A stretch of DNA of 64,000 nt from Seminavis robusta. Lineage: Eukaryota > Bacillariophyta > Bacillariophyceae > Naviculales > Naviculaceae. This document shows positions 11,344-22,800 of the stretch, one piece after another. Where the stretch lies: assembly GCA_903772945.1 (NCBI GenBank), contig CAICTM010000351.1, positions 1 through 64,000 of the forward strand. Reading direction: 5' to 3'. The translations under genes were made by a program, and so were the position numbers. The notes beneath the pieces are model-generated. The model was not told the origin of the DNA. It saw only the letters and a program-made list of their open reading frames with translations, and did no database searches. Every line of letters starts with the position of its first letter. Position 1 is the stretch's first letter.

Positions 11344-12471
11344 TCTTCTTCTTGATGAGCTATCCCAACACAGCACCACTACAACGTGTTGTCTTTTACT
11401 ATTTCTGAGCCCTGCAACCATGCAACAACACAAATCAAATCTTTGAGATCTTCATCATCCAGACGCACATTGGATCGTATCTTTTTCTAACTCCCGTCCA
11501 ATGTCCAATAGACGAGGAATAGGACCGAGCAGAGATGTCGGCTGCGATACGGTATGCATGGCTGGACAGTATTGGTACAATCCCCTGGGAGTTGCAGAAG
11601 CAAAGAAGGATGCTGATGATGTACCGGTACCGCCACCACCCCAGATGTTTGATCACTTCTGTCTATTGATGAAGCATCTCATGGTTGGGTCAGCCTTTTG
11701 GGGGTGGATGGCTGGTGCGACAGTGTGTTTCCAGTTGCTGATCCAGTACATGTATGCATAGTCTCCATGCCAGCAACCTGCCGACACGGAATAATTCCTT
11801 CTGCGCAGTTTGGTGGGTAGCAGATTTGCGGTATCTATGTTTTGTTGGCTGGCTGGGGCTGCTTATCCATGAGACCAAAAACTCAATTTTGAATCTCATA
11901 CATGTATGTGCAACAATCTAACTAATAATTTTGGGTAGTGCATTTGTACCCGAACTGGCTTGTGTCTGGAGCTGCTTTCGGTTAGTTTTCATGAAGGCTT
12001 GACAAGCACCTTGTCGCCAAGTGAGCAACGTCCCCGGGGTACCGGTACACTGTACTACATGTAGAGTGCGCCTCAAAGCTCGATCTGTCTTTGTTTGAAG
12101 CAAAAGCCGACAAAAGTGTCCGTCTTTGCAATTTGAACTCTTGAATTTTCAAATTGATCTCAAATCCCTCCCAAAATTGTGAAAATATTTGTCCATTGAA
12201 GCGGTATTCAGAGATTAAAAGGGTATCCAAGTAGACGTGCGTAAGCCCGGTATCCCAGCACAGCAAGTATGATAAATTGCGTTCGAGGTGATCCGGGACA
12301 CGCGAATAAACGACCCAATGAGAGTGCTTTATCCTGCATTTAAAAAGCAGGAATCTTGCATCGAATCTGCAAAATTTGGGTAGAGTACACAATTTCACAT
12401 AGTGATGAATCTCCTCTCCGACGAATTCCAAGTATGTGGCCACCGACGACGCAAACGAATGCAAATGACAA
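11344..12471. other. Intergenic stretch, one doubtful small frame
   Basis: Apart from the weak frame at 11501-11761, no gene is supported. GGTACCGGTAC-type palindromes lie at 11621-11631 and 12039-12049. The long minus-strand frame at 11982-12494 lacks an ATG and is rejected. Confidence 0.45.
11501..11761 (+). CDS. Small hypothetical protein with one hydrophobic segment (doubtful)
   Basis: This 86-codon frame starts with ATG. From residue 20 it reads MAGQYWYNPLGVAEAKK, then a Pro run, and ends with a hydrophobic segment (FWGWMAGATVCFQLLIQYMY). The terminal membrane segment and the ATG make a small membrane protein possible, but part of the frame is encoded by the dispersed GTACCGGTAC palindrome and there is no family match I recognise. 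Confidence 0.25.
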   Translation: MSNRRGIGPSRDVGCDTVCMAGQYWYNPLGVAEAKKDADDVPVPPPPQMFDHFCLLMKHLMVGSAFWGWMAGATVCFQLLIQYMYA

Positions 12472-14487
12472 ATGAACAACAATGCTGATGGCAAGGCAAC
12501 GAAAGCAAAGGACCTTTCTCACAACATTTACATTCTCAATCCTCCCTCTGGTACCTTCCTCTGGTTCCGTTATCCTCCTCCTCTCATCGAATTATCTTCT
12601 GCCAACTACCGTAGAATGACAGATACCCTAAAGAAGCTTGCCGTGGAAGACTCCGAGTCCTGGTCGCTCCACTTGGAACGCAATGGACAAGGCAGACGCC
12701 AATTGAAGCACCACCACCATAACAAAGATGTGGACGCTTCAGAGTTGGAGCTTCAAAGGGAAGAAGACTTCAAGCAGAGTCAAAGAGACGCAGAAGCTGC
12801 TGCTGCCAAGAAGCGCCGCAAGAATGAAAAGAAACGGGCCAAGCGATTGGCAGACCTCTATGCTGACCCAGGCATCCAAGAGCAAACCACTCATGGCATG
12901 GTGATTGACGCTGGCAGCAGTGGAAGTCGCCTCCACCTCTATGAATGGGAGCCTCGTGTCCTGAGGGATGCGAAGGATGTAGAGGCGGCAGTATCTGGTC
13001 GGAAACTCAGTTTTCCAGGTACCGAAACACGTTGGACGGAGCGTCTGAGGCCGGGTATTTCCACTTTTTCCACCATCACAGACCAAGATGAATTGGAAAA
13101 GGCCATTGCAGACTACTTGGAGCCTCTCATCAGCTTTGCCGAGTCCATTCTTCATGAAAAGGAAGACGAATTTCCAAACTTCCGCATTTACCTGAGGGCC
13201 ACAGCAGGCATGAGACTTCTGTTGGCAGAGGAGAGAGCCCGGATCATGGGGGCAGTCCGAAAGCTCTTTGCCAACAACACGTATTGCCCCTTCTACTTTG
13301 AAGATGAACAGGCTAGGACTCTCTCAGGAGAAGAAGAAGCCATCTATGACTGGTTGGGTGTCAACTTCCTCTCCAGCAACGGGGGAATCCTCCAGGACTC
13401 GGCTGGGAGTGGCGCTGTAACGGATCCCAAAGAAACCTTTGGAGCCCTCGATCTTGGAGGTGCATCCACTCAAATCAGCTTCTATGAACCCAATGAAGAT
13501 ATTATGGCCAACTTGTTCAAGCTTCAGGTTGGCCAAGGCAAGCACTGGAATGTCTACACCCACAGTTTTCTCTTCTACGGAATCAACGAAGCTACAAACC
13601 GTTTCGAGGCCAGGTTGGCCAGTGGAAAGAGCGCCGAGGATCGCCTTGTCAAGGGTGTCTACAACCCATGTCTCCCTGGTGGATCATCCAAAGACATTCG
13701 TACCAACATTCACACGGACGAGAATGGGATGGAAAGTTGGAGCTACAACCACACACATGTCTCTGGGAGCGACTACTACCAGGCCACTCTGACCAACGAC
13801 AACAAGCAAAGTGACTTTGAACACTGCAATTCACTGGTGGCAGACTTGCTACACATGGCACAAAACGCCTGGTGCAACTTTGATCATCGAGGTGATTGCT
13901 CCTTTGCTGGCATTTACCAACCCAAGTTGCCACCACAGTCGGAGCGCTTTGGAGAATTCATTGCCTTCAGCAACTACGTCCATATTTGGGAGTTCTTGAA
14001 TCTTCCCGAACGAGCCAGCATTGCTCAATTGGAGAACGCCACCAAGCACGCCTGCAGCTTGAGCAAGGAAGAAACCATTGCCTTCAACAATGGTCGCATC
14101 GACGAGGATGAAGTCGAACAGTACTGCTTCAGGTCTGTGTACGCCTTGAACTTGTTGAGGGGGTATGGTTTCAAGGACCAAGATGAGATCGCAGCGAAGA
14201 AGATTATCAACGGGCACAAAGTGGGTTGGGCTATTGGATCCATGCTCTACGAAATCAACACTCTCCCATGGGTCTACGAAAAGCCTCCACACAAGCACGC
14301 CCTTCCAACCCGCGACAATGGTTTTGGTTACCACGATGAGTACAACATGTTGAATTGGGAAGCATTCGCGATCGGCTTTTTGGTTCTCTTCGCCGGTCTT
14401 TTGTTCATGCGGCGTCAACGCAGCGATGCCTACAAGTACCAGTATGAGCCTGTGAAGGAGGTCGTGTCCTACCAGCAGGATGTGTAG
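12472..14487 (+). CDS. GDA1/CD39 family nucleoside di/triphosphatase (apyrase)
   Basis: This is an uninterrupted 671-aa frame from ATG 12472; a second in-frame ATG at 12616 (MTDTLKKLAV) would give 623 aa and may be the true start. The apyrase conserved regions are all present in order: ACR1 IDAGSSGSRLHLYEW, ACR2 YLRATAGMRLL, ACR3 GEEEAIYDWLGVNF, ACR4 FGALDLGGASTQISF and ACR5 VGWAIGSMLYEI. These bind the nucleotide phosphates and divalent metal. A Lys/Arg- and Glu-rich segment precedes ACR1. A single membrane span sits near the C-terminus (AFAIGFLVLFAGLLFM) with a short basic tail, so this is probably a membrane-anchored lumenal or surface enzyme hydrolysing NTPs/NDPs (Golgi nucleotide-sugar cycling or ecto-nucleotidase). 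The lack of a clear N-terminal signal is unusual. Confidence 0.92.
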   Translation: MNNNADGKATKAKDLSHNIYILNPPSGTFLWFRYPPPLIELSSANYRRMTDTLKKLAVEDSESWSLHLERNGQGRRQLKHHHHNKDVDASELELQREEDFKQSQRDAEAAAAKKRRKNEKKRAKRLADLYADPGIQEQTTHGMVIDAGSSGSRLHLYEWEPRVLRDAKDVEAAVSGRKLSFPGTETRWTERLRPGISTFSTITDQDELEKAIADYLEPLISFAESILHEKEDEFPNFRIYLRATAGMRLLLAEERARIMGAVRKLFANNTYCPFYFEDEQARTLSGEEEAIYDWLGVNFLSSNGGILQDSAGSGAVTDPKETFGALDLGGASTQISFYEPNEDIMANLFKLQVGQGKHWNVYTHSFLFYGINEATNRFEARLASGKSAEDRLVKGVYNPCLPGGSSKDIRTNIHTDENGMESWSYNHTHVSGSDYYQATLTNDNKQSDFEHCNSLVADLLHMAQNAWCNFDHRGDCSFAGIYQPKLPPQSERFGEFIAFSNYVHIWEFLNLPERASIAQLENATKHACSLSKEETIAFNNGRIDEDEVEQYCFRSVYALNLLRGYGFKDQDEIAAKKIINGHKVGWAIGSMLYEINTLPWVYEKPPHKHALPTRDNGFGYHDEYNMLNWEAFAIGFLVLFAGLLFMRRQRSDAYKYQYEPVKEVVSYQQDV

Positions 14488-14844
14488 GCATTGCCCCCTT
14501 CCCCTCCTCTGCCCCTTTTCTTTTAGCTACGCTTGTGAAGAGTGTTGATGTCTGCTACCCCCGTGTAATACAATACAATGAACTAAATATGATTGCATGT
14601 CTACCTGATCAGTCCTGAAAGGAGAGGACGTTATTTAGCATTGCTGTGTCCTTCTTGATTGACCATGCACCGTCACTGACAGATTAGCTAGTGTGTTGCT
14701 GTCTAGCTTCATATTAAGGCCTCTCGACCCCTTTGGTGCAGGTTTCGTCCAACACAGTCTGGACTCGCTGATTGATGGAAGTCCTTCTAGCTACCTCGCT
14801 AGAGGCTACTAGGATGTCAGTTTTTGTGATGTTGCATTGGCTAG
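14488..14844. other. Gap between convergent genes
   Basis: This is the 3' flank of the apyrase gene and of the UbiB-like gene; no further gene is seen. CTAG-rich short repeats (CTAGCTAG) occur near 14838-14850. Confidence 0.5.
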
Positions 14845-17275
14845 CTAGGTAGCTTCTGCGTCCGTAACGAGGCTGTGTCTCGAGGCCTCTTCGAGTGCCT
14901 GATGTGCATGTTTCCTCCAACTATTTGAGGTCTGCACTTGGTGATTTATGGCTGTACCTGCACCTCTGAAAAGGATGGATACACGTGCCACCATAACTGG
15001 AGGCAAGCGACGTATCAGGATGAGCATTGGAAGTGAAGCAATGAAACGAAGAGGAAAGACAACTTACTGGCAGCATCAGGGATAGTCGTCAGTGGATCTG
15101 ACTCCATGAGACTCTGGAAGTAGTCCTGTGGGGTATCATGACCTTTTTCTTTGTACAAGAAATCGGAGTCGAAGAATAGACCAGCAAATTCTGCCAGGGT
15201 GTCATCCTCGTCCAGCTTACTCTGGAATCCAGCAGCTCTCATTGCCTCAGCAATTTGGTGACTATCTGCTTTACTTCCCACGGCGTTGACGATCCTGGCA
15301 TAGGCTAAGCGCTCATTGTCGTCCAGCTTCTTTGTTTGACCAAAGTCAATCAAGCCTAACCGTCCGTCGGATAGTTCCATGATGTTCCCTGGTTCGAGGT
15401 GCCAAATGAGGGACGAGCAAAACACACACAGTTCAGTCAGAGACGAGCAGCCATGAAAGGTAACCAGAATATCTTGCGTGTGAATGCATACAGACCTGGA
15501 TGAGGGTCTTTGATGTGGCGTTTAATGTGAAAGGGGTAGCCAAACCAATGAGTCAAAATGAATGTGCAAAGACAAAGTCGTGCGGGCAGTATCGCATACA
15601 GTACCTCCATTAAAAACTGCATCCTGAAAAATTTGGTGCCCGTGGACTTCAACCAGCAGATCAATGTCCTTTTGAACCTTTCTATACAATGCAAGCGCTC
15701 TGAAAGCACGGATCACTCCACGGATTCCATGCAAATCTAGCAAGTCATATATACTGGCCTTTGAATCCTCGGATGAGTTCCGACCAAACATGATCTCTGC
15801 AAAAGGCTTCTTGAGCTATCCAACGGCAGTCGCTACGATTCACTTCCTTCAGCTCGGTTTGGACGTACCTTTTTGTCGTTGTGCCAGAAAGTTGGAGACT
15901 TTCTCTCTATCACCGCCAACCACTCTTGACAACTTTTCTTCAATCGCATCCTTGAACTTCTGGCCATCCAGCAGTTCCATCACCAGCACATGCTTGCAGC
16001 ATAGGTTATCATATGGCTGAGGAATTTTGAATTGTCGTTTGTAAGGGGACTTCATCAAATTGTTGCGCACTAACATTTGATTGTCCCTTTCAGTGTGATA
16101 GTCAAACTCGGTCATCAGCCGTCGCTCTAGCTCTTCCAGTAGCGGACTCCACCCAGGCAGAGCAATCCTGGTGAGCCACTTGAAGACTTGAAAGTCGCAC
16201 GCAAACCGTTGATGAGCATCGGGATGCATAATCTTTACTGCCACAACCTTTCCTCCCTTGTACCCAGGATCCGCCTTCAACCAGTAATCTTTGAGTTCAG
16301 CCCTGTGTACCTGTCCAATGGCTGCACACCCCAGCGCCACCGGATCAATACTCTCAAAGACATCATCGTAATCTACGCCCCACTCTTTCTTTAATGAATC
16401 CCTTACAATTTCGACGGCATCTTCAATGGGCCATTGGGGAACTGAATCCTGTAGGGTAGAGAAGACATTCACATACTGAACAGGCATAAAGTCAGCCCTA
16501 GACGACATGACCTGGCCCATCTATGGAGGGTGTTGTCAACGAGAGAAAGTGAGACATAAATTTGCAAGTTGTCGTCTCATCATCTATCTCCTCGTGTGAT
16601 GCGCCAACACACTCACCTTCACATAAAGACCTATCAGAAAAGAGAAGAGTTAGTTGAAAGCGGAAGTACGGAATGATTGAGCACTTGCTTAGGCCAAAAA
16701 AAATGCAGCGCTCATGACGTCGACGCACCTTTCAAGTCCAGTGCGAGATCCAAGCACGGTTCGCAGTATCGATTATGGAGCGATTGATAGACAGCATGGC
16801 GTCTTTCTATTGGTGCCTTTCGCGTTCTCAGCCACCATTGTGTAAACTTGTAGTGAGCCACAATGGGACCTGCTTTTTGCCAAAAGAAACATGCCCGTTG
16901 CGCTGCTTCGGATTTTTGGAGCGCGACATTGGCAGCAAGGGCGCATGCAATCCCTGACATGCATACAATGCGAGGTGTGATGGTTGGGGTGAGGACATTT
17001 CCAGAGGCTATATGAATCGCCACTTGCTTGGATAATGCGTGGATTCTGCTCCATGCGAGCAGCGGACCCCCTCCCTTGAATGACCTTTTCGATTGATAGA
17101 GAGCGGACCCGTCAGCTACTGTCTGTGCGCCAGGATCGTTTTCTCCACCAAGGCGGGTTTGTGCCCGATTCTTTCGCAGCGTTGGGATCGCTGTCGAGGA
17201 AACGCTCTGGGCGAACCAAAGCAGCACCAGCGACAGAAGAGGAGCCAAAAGACGACCAAACCGCTTCTTCATCAT
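14845..17275 (-). CDS. ABC1/UbiB/ADCK family atypical kinase
   Basis: Seven exons on the minus strand: 17275-16729, 16630-16617 (14 nt), 16520-15869, 15796-15605, 15507-15496 (12 nt), 15388-15068 and 14996-14845; they sum to 629 aa in frame. The N-terminus has a signal-type hydrophobic stretch (LLAPLLSLVLLWFAQSVSS), suggesting secretory or organelle entry. UbiB motifs: MGQVMSSRADFMP, the Ala-rich loop GCAAIGQVHRA replacing a Gly-rich loop, the lysine in VAVKIMHP, TEFDYHTERDN, the catalytic FNGDPHPGN (completed by the 12-nt exon) and LIDFGQTK. The ending MVARVSILFRGAG is typical of the family. ADCK/UbiB proteins support quinone or lipid metabolism in mitochondria and plastids. The compartment here is uncertain. 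Confidence 0.92.
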
Positions 17276-17811
17276 CTTGTCTTATTGGTAGAATACTTTA
17301 CAACACCATCCTGAAATATGATACCGGTATGCATGGGCATACCTTGCTATGCATGGGCATACCTTGCTATGCATGATGCATGATGATCGAGAAGTGTAAC
17401 AAAACCCGCAAATTGGTGTCTCGTGGCATTTTTCCCCTGAAGGGAGATCGTCGGGAATGACGTCAGTGTTAAGTCACGAATCAATTGAGTCAAACAGTAG
17501 TCAGGAAATGCTCGTGACTGCGACTGCCACCAAACAAAACGACGATGCAGGTCACGATGACACTTATACTTGCTCTCAGCTTGTCTTTCGTCCTTTTGTG
17601 CCACTGCCGGTACAGTGGCTCGAAGCTCCCTTGGCTTGTTGCTGGTGTTGTAGACCTTAGAAATTGCTCAATTTGGTGGAGAGAGATTGACCTATTCAAC
17701 TCTTTTTGAGAGGTATTTCCATCTCGGCTTGAAACCAGTTCCTTCTCGCAACAAACAACACGACAATCGGCGACAAGTCTTGGAAGAGTGCAGCAATCAG
17801 CTCGTTTTGCT
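17276..17811. other. Divergent intergenic region
   Basis: This lies between the starts of the UbiB-like gene (minus) and the J-domain gene (plus), so it should carry both promoters. It contains a 20-bp tandem repeat at 17328-17374. No gene is supported. Confidence 0.5.
17328..17374. repeat. 20-bp tandem repeat, 2.3 copies
   Basis: The unit TATGCATGGGCATACCTTGC occurs at 17328-17347 and 17348-17367, with a partial third copy. The TATGCATGGGCATA part is itself nearly palindromic. Confidence 0.85.
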
Positions 17812-19135
17812 ATGGTCGTTCAGAGACGAACAGGCAACAATAACGATAACAACCGTTCCACCACCATGTCTTCCGACCACCAGGGCCCTTCTGAGGCCAT
17901 GATCCAACTGATTTCGCCGGATGGGTATTATACCTACTTGGGAATACCCAAACCAACTGCTGCCGAGATTGCTGCCGCCGCAGAAAATGTGTCATCCTCG
18001 TTTGTTTCCTCCAAGAAGAATGCCAACAAGGTGGGGAACAGTGGAATTGACGAAGATCAAGTCAAGAAAGCATATCGCAAGCTAAGGTCAGAATGCATTG
18101 GATTTGCTTGGATTGGATGGTCTGGTTCAAAAAAAAATGGCGCTACCTAGCTAGAACTTTTGCTCAAACAATTTTTTTTGCTCCTTTCTCGTTTTATATA
18201 TTATAGCCTCAAGCATCATCCCGATAAACCAGGTGGCGATGCCGACACATTTCGAGTACTCAATCGAGCACAAAAGGTCCTCATGAATCCCAAATTACGA
18301 CAACAATATGATATTCTTGGATTGGATTTGGACGACGACGACGATGGACGAGCCGGTGGTGATGCTGAGGATGATGATGAAACGGCTTCGCAAGGAATTG
18401 TCCATGAAATTGCCACCATGGCAATGGCTGGGCTCATGCATTTGGGTGTCCGAACTGGTGAGTCTACATACAAAGAATGCGATGACCAGCCATACAGTTA
18501 GTTTGTGAACTAATCTTTCTGTTTTCCATGTTTTGATTGTTCTTTTGCATGCAGGACTGATGGGTCTAGTGGCCGTAGTAGTGGTTCGCTATACGATACT
18601 GTTTATTCCTGCCTTGCTCTTTATGGGCTATGTTGGCTTTTCGGTCTTTAGGTCTACCCAACTTCCAGATGGACATCCTGAAAAACTCATGCCCCAAGCA
18701 GTGGGGGGCGCCATTGCCTTGGCTGGTGGTTTGGTGTGTATGTACTGGGGGCGATCATATGATGAAGACAACAATGCACAATGGTCATGGCTTTTTTGGT
18801 TGGGAGAATCCACAGTGATGGGCATCTTTATCTTCAATTCCATTGGTGCTAGTTTACCCCTTGGCATGCCATTGTACGGTGGAATTGCAGTGTTTTCCAT
18901 TCTCGTGTCCTTGTGGATTCGTGGTCGATTCTGGACCTATGTTTCTATTTTGATATTTGAAGCATTACTGCTACTGTTTGTGGTCATGGCCTTTCCTGTC
19001 ATGGAGATGGTGTTGGAGACTATCTTGAATGAGAAATTGCGCAAAGTGGGGGACAAAGTTCGGGTACATCAACGACAATTGGAAGCCTACTATGCCAACA
19101 AAATGATGATGAATGAAAAGGGTAGCTACCGGTAA
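17812..19135 (+). CDS. J-domain protein with multiple membrane spans
   Basis: Three exons, 17812-18086, 18207-18457 and 18555-19135, encode 368 aa; an alternative start at 17866 (MSSDHQG, better context) would drop 18 residues. The J domain runs from about YYTYLGIPKP to YDILGLDL, with an insertion between helices I and II. It contains the HPD tripeptide in LKHHPDKPGGD, needed to stimulate Hsp70 ATPase. An acidic linker (DDDDDGRAGGDAEDDDE) follows. The C-terminal 200 residues hold five or six hydrophobic segments, including VAVVVVRYTILFIPALLFM and AFPVMEMVLE. The role is probably that of an Hsp70 co-chaperone anchored in an internal membrane (ER or plastid envelope), with the J domain in a soluble compartment. 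I do not recognise the membrane part. Confidence 0.82.
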
Positions 19136-19803
19136 CATTGATGTCTTGGTTCATTGTACCGTGCAGTACTGATGTAGCAGTGCTATTGAACTAGCCAGCC
19201 AGGCTCGTAGTGCGAAACAGCTGTCTTCGCACTGGTGTGTCCGAGCAACAATTTCAGTAAAATGGCCCAGCTAGCTAGAGTAGCGGATTAGTCTGGGTGG
19301 CCAGGTAGGGGATTAGTATACTGAAGTGCTGTCCGGGGCCAGACTTAGAAGGAGAAGAAACATGAAATTCTGGACTAGATTCAGTGGGATCCTGGGTGAC
19401 AAACTGGGGACCAACATGTGAGCCAAAGTGCTTGAATTTTTGGGATCTTTGTAGACTGAGTGAGTGGCCTTTCTCTTTTAAAATAAATGAACAAGGGTGA
19501 TGGAGACTGATACCTTGGTAGAACATCATTTGACATAGGTCTGTGGTCTCATGGCGAAAACTTTACCGGTACCGGTACCAGGCACTACTAGCTAGTACGT
19601 GTCTGTCTGAGTTTTGCCATTCTGGCTTCGCTTAGTCACGAATTCATCATTCAGGACTGAAGCTCTGGCGGCAGGACCTTGCTTGAAAGCCGCGGAACGG
19701 ACTGTCTACAACAACAGCAACGGAGAAAATACAATGACAGAGAAAGTGAGGAAGCAATAGAGAACGAGAGACGATCAGTAGTAAAATTCAATCTGTCGCT
19801 GCC
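19136..19803. other. Intergenic region with palindromes
   Basis: No gene is supported. A 16-bp overlapping TACCGGTA palindrome lies at 19564-19579, and CTAGCTAG runs occur near 19270. The last ~200 bp probably hold the promoter and 5' UTR of the SNF2 gene. Confidence 0.5.
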
Positions 19804-22800
19804 ATGAACGATCGACCAACACCGCCCCTGAGTCCACTTGGCTATGAACAGCAGCAGCAGCAGCAGTATGGAATGTGGCCTCAGCAGCAGCAGTATCAGG
19901 CACAGCCACAGCAGCAGCAACCAGGCTACGGTGCTGATCCTTCGTCGGAATCCGGCATGGGGAATCCCTTTCCCATGAACGCAGGAATGTACATGAATGG
20001 CCATCATCAGCAACAGAATCCCCAGCCATCATATGCCATGGCCCCTGCAGCAGACGACGGCTATGACGGTGAAAACTCGCTTTACGCGAACACAGCCATG
20101 GAGAATTCCTATGCAGGCGTGACGCAACAGCAGGAGCAACAACAACCATATGAGACTCATCACCAGAACACTGATACTGGTTCAGGCATGCATAGCCATG
20201 GTGGTTCTGCCTACTATGACACGTCGGCGAGTCAATACGGCTCTGGGGCACCAAGTCACAACTTTGGCGAACATCATGAGATTGCTCCAGGAGGAGACAA
20301 CCACAACAACACCGAGCTCAATCCTCATTCCTATCAGCCGCCACAACAGAGTCTTCCTTCTGAAGCTTTCTCTCATCAGCAGCAGCCACAACAGAACCAC
20401 TCTCCTGAAGATTACTCTCATCATCAGCAGTCGAATCAGCAGAGGCCTACTGAGGATTTTTCTTATCACCAACAACAGAACAACCAACAGTCACAGTATA
20501 ACAGTCCTCACGAGGCATACCAGCAGTCTCATCACCAGAGCAATCCGGAATCTTATTCTTATCAGCATCAACAGAACCCTTCTGAGCACGAACATCAACA
20601 GCAACAGAACCCTCAGAATAGCAGTCCTCCTGATGCTTACCCCTATCATCACCAGAGCGCGTCTCAAACCTTGCCTCAGACTCATCACACACCTCCGGAA
20701 GAAAACAACGAAAATACGGCCAACACTGTCAGTTTAACGTCCACGCCTCTCTCTGCCGAAGTTGACACTAGTAGTAAATTGCCACCCTCAGCTGCTGCCC
20801 TCCCCAACAAAAACGATGACGACGACGACGACGACGATGTCATTGAGTTACTTTCCGATGGCGACGATGACGACCATGATACGAGCCAGAATTCGGCATC
20901 AGCTCCCAAACGACCCCGTCTTGAAATTCCAGTGGTGGCGTCGTCGGCGGCAGGAGCTGTAGCATCCTATCAAGCACGAACAGCGGCCCTACAAAACCTC
21001 GTCAGGGGAAATCCCATAAACCCAGGAAACACACTATCGGGAATGGGAATGCAGCAGTATCAACAACAATACGCAGCGGCCGCATTTGCGGCTTCTCAAT
21101 CTCCTCTTTTTGCCAACAGCAACAACAATGGTATGGCCAATTCTGGCGCCTTGACCAATGCCATTTCGTACGGAGCAAGCCTGGAATTTGACAAACCACA
21201 ATTTGTAGAGTTACCGTCGGATTTTGTACCAACATGGAACACTCTCGTTCCCAACAGTTTGGTCAAACCACCCAAGCGTCGCAACAAAAAGGCATACGAA
21301 CTCTCCTTGATCAACTTGTCCGAATTCACAATTACCGGGTTGCCTCTCTACTATCAAGGACCACCAACACCCATTTCGGGGCTTCGAGCTGTCATTAAAC
21401 GCATTTCTAGGGAACACGGAACTGCCACCTTTGAACGAGAAAGAGATGGATCGGGAGGAGGACGGTGGAAGATTCCTCTGGCGGCGTATCAACCCCTTGT
21501 GAGCTATATCCGGTCCGATCCTGACGTGATAGAGTTGAAGGTCATTCCACCCCAAATGTTGAAGGTTGCTACCTTGGGACAAGCTCGTCAGGCAAAGGGT
21601 TTCCCCACGGCCGAGTTGCTCTTGATTCGTGGAGTTCCGTGGGCTCTGGCCAAAACCTTGGCTCCCTTTCAGCGGGGAGGAGTCGAGTTTGTTTTGGATC
21701 GAGGTGGTAAGTGCAATTGTATGGCGTGTGCGTGTTTTTTCTTTGGATGCGGCAGTGCAAAGGAACTGACGTGCCCGGGATTTGCGTTTGAAGGTCGAGC
21801 TCTGGTCGCCGATGGTATGTAGGCTCTATTGCTGTAATTGTACATGATAGGTTTTCCATCGTTCTCATGACGGACTTTGCGCTTTCCTGATGGCATCACA
21901 GAAATGGGTTTGGGGTACGTCCAACGTTTGCATAGGTCATTTTCGTGCTCCCGCTGATTTCTCATATGTTGGTTTTGCGTTCTCTAGAAAAGTAAGTGTT
22001 TGATTTATCCGAGCAACTAACTGACAGACACCAAGCACACAGTAATTCACACTCGAATCGAATCCACCCCTGTTTTTCCCCTTTGCACAGACGATTCAGT
22101 CTATTGCCAGCATGGCGGTCTATCATCAGGAATGGCCTCTGTTGGTTTTGACTCCGAGTGGGGCACGGTATCACTGGGAAAGCGAGTTTCGCAACTGGCT
22201 GGGGGTAAACGGGGCGGCTTCGAAAAAACTAGATGAGTTTTCCAAGTTTGATGAAGAAACAGCGCCCTTGTCAGAGGAAGCTGCATCAGCTGCAGGTCAC
22301 AGCTTTCCTTTGCTCAGGGATTCACAAATCCACGTGCTTACATCGTCAAAAGGGGAAGTAATCCCCAACCGCGACACCCGCATTGTCATTTGCTCCTATG
22401 GATTGGCCCCATTGCTGGCAGAAAACAATGGTATCACTCCAGGAATGTTCAAGTGTGCAATTGCCGACGAATCTCACATGCTGAAGAACTCGAGGTCCAA
22501 GAGAACACAGTTTTTACTGCCCGTGTTGAAGAATTGCAGCCGTTGCATTCTTCTTTCCGGTACTCCGGCACTGTCAAAACCGGCGGAGCTTTGGCCTCAG
22601 TTGGAGATTCTGAACAAAGACAAGCACGGATTTTGGGAAAGCGAAGGCGAATTCATGGACAAATACGTGAAGAACGGCAATTCTGCGCGGAGAGCGGAAC
22701 TGCACGCGATGCTCACTGGCACGTTGATGGTTCGACGCCTGAAGGATGACATCCTCAAAGATATGCCACGAAAAGCACGGTAAGAAGGAATGATATGCTT

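Noticed and set aside
11982-12494. 170-codon minus-strand frame with a signal-like start
   Set aside because: It begins with TTG, has no ATG, and overlaps the apyrase 5' region; its composition looks like A/T-rich noncoding DNA.
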